Of a stretch of DNA of 15,803 nucleotides, positions 14,212 through 15,803 are shown one piece after another. A program made the translations under genes and the position numbers. Under the pieces are notes generated by a model. That model had not been told where the DNA came from, did not search any database, and worked only from the letters and a program-made list of their open reading frames with translations. The DNA comes from Eshraghiella sp045124255. Lineage in GTDB: Bacteria > Bacillota > Clostridia > Lachnospirales > Lachnospiraceae. Position 1 is the first letter of the stretch, and the number at the start of each line of letters is the position of its first letter. Location of the stretch: positions 1 to 15,803 of the forward strand of contig JBGVLM010000055.1 in the NCBI GenBank assembly GCA_045124255.1. Direction: 5' to 3'.

Positions 14212-14276
14212 GCAGAGAAGCAGAGAAACCCAACCCACCACACACAAATAATAATTTGAATGTGGTGGGTTGGGTT
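14212..14276. repeat. Tandem octamer and very long perfect hairpin
   Basis: GCAGAGAA occurs twice in tandem (14212-14227). Directly after it, AACCCAACCCACCACA (14227-14242) is repeated in inverted form at 14261-14276, a perfect 16-bp stem. Inside, CAAAT (14245-14249) pairs with ATTTG (14254-14258) around AATA. No U-run follows on either side, so a terminator is unlikely; a replication, transfer or protein-binding site is more plausible. Confidence 0.85.
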
Positions 14277-14684
14277 GGTAAGGTTCGACAATTCCGTCGG
14301 AGTATAGAGTTCTTCAAAACCTTTTCACAAAACCATTAACAATGGATAATTCTCAACTGCCCTTGAATTTTACTTGCATACTTCATTTTACACAGTACCT
14401 AAAAATTGGTGTTTTCCTCCTGCTCTTTAAGATTGTTTAATATATCTAGAGTATACGCAAATCTGGCACGCACCGCCAGTTCTGCTCATTATTTTTAACA
14501 ATGTGGAGTGAGCAAACTCCCTTGTTGTTTTTGACTTGATTAGGATTCGCAACCTAACTTATGCAGACAACATCAATTACTACAACTGCACCTTGTTTAC
14601 ATATATTGTATCTTTTAGATTTTTCAAAAGCAATATATCTGGTTATCATAATTTTTTATGCGGGAGTAGTTTTTATTGTATGCA
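14277..14684. other. Non-coding stretch with scattered hairpins
   Basis: No supported gene. Visible structures: CTGGC/GCCAG arms at 14463-14479, the terminator at 14497-14532, TTAGG/CCTAA around 14542-14559, and ATATATTG/CAATATAT arms (14601-14608 and 14631-14638) with inner CTTTT/AAAAG pairing. A minus-strand AGGAGG (complement of about 14416-14421) is not followed by a usable start codon and may be the relic of a lost gene. Confidence 0.55.
14497..14532 (+). terminator. Probable Rho-independent terminator
   Basis: AACAA (14497-14501) pairs with TTGTT (14522-14526) and GGAGT (14505-14509) with ACTCC (14516-14520), separated by a small internal loop. GTTTTT follows. The transcript it would end is not evident. 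Confidence 0.5.
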
Positions 14685-14754
14685 AATAACCATAGGTTAT
14701 TAAGGAGTCAAGGGGAACTCCTTGCCCACATCGAAAAGTTTTCGATAGAGTGGG
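14685..14754. other. Three consecutive hairpins; candidate transfer origin (oriT)
   Basis: Within 70 bases lie AATAACC/GGTTATT (14685-14691, 14695-14701), AAGGAGT/ACTCCTT (14702-14708, 14717-14723) and a nested CCCAC/GTGGG (14725-14729, 14750-14754) with inner ATCGAAAA/TTTTCGAT (14730-14737, 14739-14746). All are perfect. MobV relaxases usually nick at hairpin-containing sites just upstream of their own gene, which starts about 100 bases further on. The nick site is not identified. Confidence 0.45.
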
Positions 14755-14769
14755 TTCTCTGTCGAACTC

Positions 14770-14798
14770 TTGTATTCGTCAAATCTCCGAGATACAAT
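14770..14798 (+). promoter_or_regulatory. Promoter of the relaxase gene
   Basis: TTGTAT (14770-14775), a 17-base spacer and TACAAT (14793-14798). The -10 box overlaps the left arm of the inverted repeat at 14797-14833, so a bound protein could block the promoter. Confidence 0.5.
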
Positions 14799-14833
14799 TA
14801 TATTATAGGGATAAATTAAGCCTATAATATAAT
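14797..14833. repeat. 13-bp perfect inverted repeat before the relaxase gene
   Basis: ATTATATTATAGG (14797-14809) is inverted as CCTATAATATAAT (14821-14833) around 11 bases. It starts at the -10 box and ends 5 bases before the AAGGAG ribosome site. It may be an autoregulatory operator or an RNA hairpin in the leader. Confidence 0.8.
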
Positions 14834-14851
14834 GGATAAGGAGATGATAAT

Positions 14852-15667
14852 ATAAACATAGCAATATTAACCTGCGAGAATTATAACTGCAATGACGCTA
14901 ATGCAGTTGAACGAGAGCAGGAACGCAAATTAACAGTTAAGAATAAGGATAATGTTAATTATGATAGTTCTAAATCGTGTAAGAATGTTATTCTCGAACA
15001 CGATAGTAAAATAGACGAATACAAGAGTTTCAGAGCCTATGTAAAGGCATATAAAGAAGATAATGATATAGGTGGAAGATTTAATATAGATACTACTTCA
15101 GATAGAAATGCAACAAAGGTACTGTCCTGCTTTGTAATGTCTGGTAGTCAAGAATTAATTTCCACTATGACACGAACGGAACAAACAGAATATTTTAAGG
15201 CTGGTCTAGAGTTCTTAAAAGCAGAATATCCAACATTTCATATCGTTGATAGTCGTATTCATTATGATGAGCAAGGACTTCCTCATATGCATACTTCTAT
15301 GCTTCCAATACACATTAAGGCTGATGGAACCAAAACTTTTAATATATCACAACACCAAAAAGGCAAGGACTACTTCAAAGGCTTCCAAGATAGATTTTAT
15401 GACTATATGAAAGAACGCTATCCAGATAAGGACTTACAAAGAAACAATCCTGAACGAGACCACGATAAAAAATTAACAGTTAAAGAATACAAAGAAAATG
15501 AAGATATTAAGCGTGAGTTGGAACAAGAACGCCAACACCTATTAGCGCGTGCTGAACGCTTGAATGAGATTGAAAAGCAGATTGATGATAGATTTAGAGA
15601 AGCAGACGAAATCAAGGCTTACAATGATGAAATAGACCGATACTGTAAAGAATATGGATTGTTGTAA
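14852..15667 (+). CDS. MobV/Pre-type relaxase (plasmid recombination/mobilization protein), apparent ATA start
   Basis: A 271-residue Mob_Pre-family relaxase, which nicks oriT and leads the strand in mobilization. The metal-binding core is H137-YDEQGLP-H145-M-H147, matching the family HxDExxPHxH pattern. Upstream, NAVEREQERK and NVNYDSSKSCKNVIL correspond to the conserved N-terminal region. The C-terminus is a charged coiled coil. Homology and a stop-free frame run upstream of the first ATG (15137) to an in-frame stop at 14837. AAGGAG (14838-14843) sits 8 bases before ATA 14852; the sequence ATAATATAAACATAGC differs by one base from one with ATG there. No ATG, GTG or TTG exists in frame between. 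So the gene either uses a rare AUA start or has lost its start by a G-to-A change. Starting at 15137 would remove over a third of the protein. At 271 residues it is short for MobV, but the end looks natural. Confidence 0.85.
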   Translation: MNIAILTCENYNCNDANAVEREQERKLTVKNKDNVNYDSSKSCKNVILEHDSKIDEYKSFRAYVKAYKEDNDIGGRFNIDTTSDRNATKVLSCFVMSGSQELISTMTRTEQTEYFKAGLEFLKAEYPTFHIVDSRIHYDEQGLPHMHTSMLPIHIKADGTKTFNISQHQKGKDYFKGFQDRFYDYMKERYPDKDLQRNNPERDHDKKLTVKEYKENEDIKRELEQERQHLLARAERLNEIEKQIDDRFREADEIKAYNDEIDRYCKEYGLL

Positions 15668-15680
15668 GTGGTAAACTAAA

Positions 15681-15715
15681 TCCAGCAGATTTTGGCAATT
15701 AATTTCCAGCAATTA
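15681..15715. repeat. Short repeats, probably the left end of an IS21-like element
   Basis: TCCAGCA occurs at 15681-15687 and 15705-15711, and CAATTA at 15696-15701 and 15710-15715. Interleaved short repeats before istA are usual in IS21-family ends. The element tip may lie near the relaxase stop (about 15660-15680) but I cannot fix it. An extended -10 (TGATATACT, 15735-15743) follows. Confidence 0.4.
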
Positions 15716-15765
15716 TCAAACCTCACTGAGATGATGATATACTGTCATCCGGAGGTGAAGAAAGG

Positions 15766-15803
15766 ATGATTGATTGGATGATTTATACCAAAATCCATGA
15801 GCT
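15766..15803 (+). CDS. IS21-family transposase IstA, N-terminal fragment (runs off the right edge)
   Basis: Thirteen residues, MIDWMIYTKIHEL, are visible after an excellent GGAGGTGA site (15751-15758) 7 bases before ATG 15766. The pattern, a Trp-Met pair followed by Y-x-K-I-x-x-L, resembles the beginning of IstA proteins, where the first helix precedes a helix-turn-helix. The fragment is too short for any catalytic motif, so this rests on N-terminal resemblance and the flanking repeats. Confidence 0.5.
   Translation, partial: MIDWMIYTKIHE

Larger units (their letters stand above)
11970..15803. mobile_element. Integrative and mobilizable element, left part (right end not in window)
   Basis: From the broken deacetylase onward the window holds a large serine recombinase, a toxin/antisense module, hairpin-rich DNA, a MobV/Pre relaxase and the start of an IS21-like element. 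Recombinase plus relaxase without conjugation genes fits an element that integrates site-specifically and is mobilised by a helper. The recombinase lies 210 bases from the inferred left junction, as is usual. The cargo and right junction would lie beyond 15803. Confidence 0.75.

Noticed and set aside
14132..14317. 61-codon minus-strand frame over the terminator and long hairpin
   Set aside because: It is made mostly of hairpin arms and the terminator poly-T tract and has no ribosome site; conservation here is better explained by DNA or RNA structure.
14336..14386. 16-residue minus-strand peptide MKYASKIQGQLRIIHC
   Set aside because: The nearest AGGAGG is about 28 bases upstream of the ATG, too far, and no terminator or promoter supports it. 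Possibly a relic.

Overview
The window looks like the chromosome of a low-GC, Gram-positive anaerobe of the class Clostridia, most likely a Lachnospiraceae relative. The reasons are strong AGGAGG-type ribosome binding sites, TTGnnn-17-TATAAT promoters, AGA/AAA-rich codon use, a DUF4003-like protein, AzlCD, and a very large Cache/SBP-type diguanylate cyclase. This placement is inference; there is no rRNA here to confirm it.

Layout. Positions 1-124 hold the end of an insertion sequence whose transposase runs off the left edge. From 217 to 11411 the content is ordinary chromosome: tcdA (tRNA t6A cyclisation), converging with the azlD/azlC transporter pair, then eno (enolase with an internal insertion) and a HAD phosphatase. 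A membrane-anchored protein with three RanBP2-like zinc fingers and two tandem-repeat tracts follows. Next comes a run of closely spaced genes: a DUF4003-like protein, a solitary hypA and a 1288-residue sensor diguanylate cyclase. Then a polysaccharide deacetylase gene begins.

That deacetylase reading frame stops at about 11970, inside a conserved motif. Beyond it the sequence changes character: a large serine recombinase, a small convergent toxin/antisense-RNA module, a hairpin-rich non-coding stretch with a candidate small RNA and a candidate transfer origin, and a MobV/Pre-type relaxase. I read 11970 to the right edge as the left part of an integrative and mobilizable element inserted into the deacetylase gene by its own serine recombinase. 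The right end of the element and the lost 3' part of the deacetylase lie outside the window. At the extreme right an IS21-like istA appears to begin.

The most interesting stretch is 13690-14015. A 29-residue hydrophobic peptide gene faces a short antisense RNA across a shared terminator. Both transcripts begin with the same repeat (GGCAATCG then TGGTTGACCTC) because the module is bounded by inverted repeats. This looks like a type I toxin-antitoxin unit, missed by ordinary gene calling, that could stabilise the element. A second curiosity is the relaxase, whose reading frame has no ATG/GTG/TTG where homology requires the start, only an ATA placed correctly behind a strong ribosome binding site.
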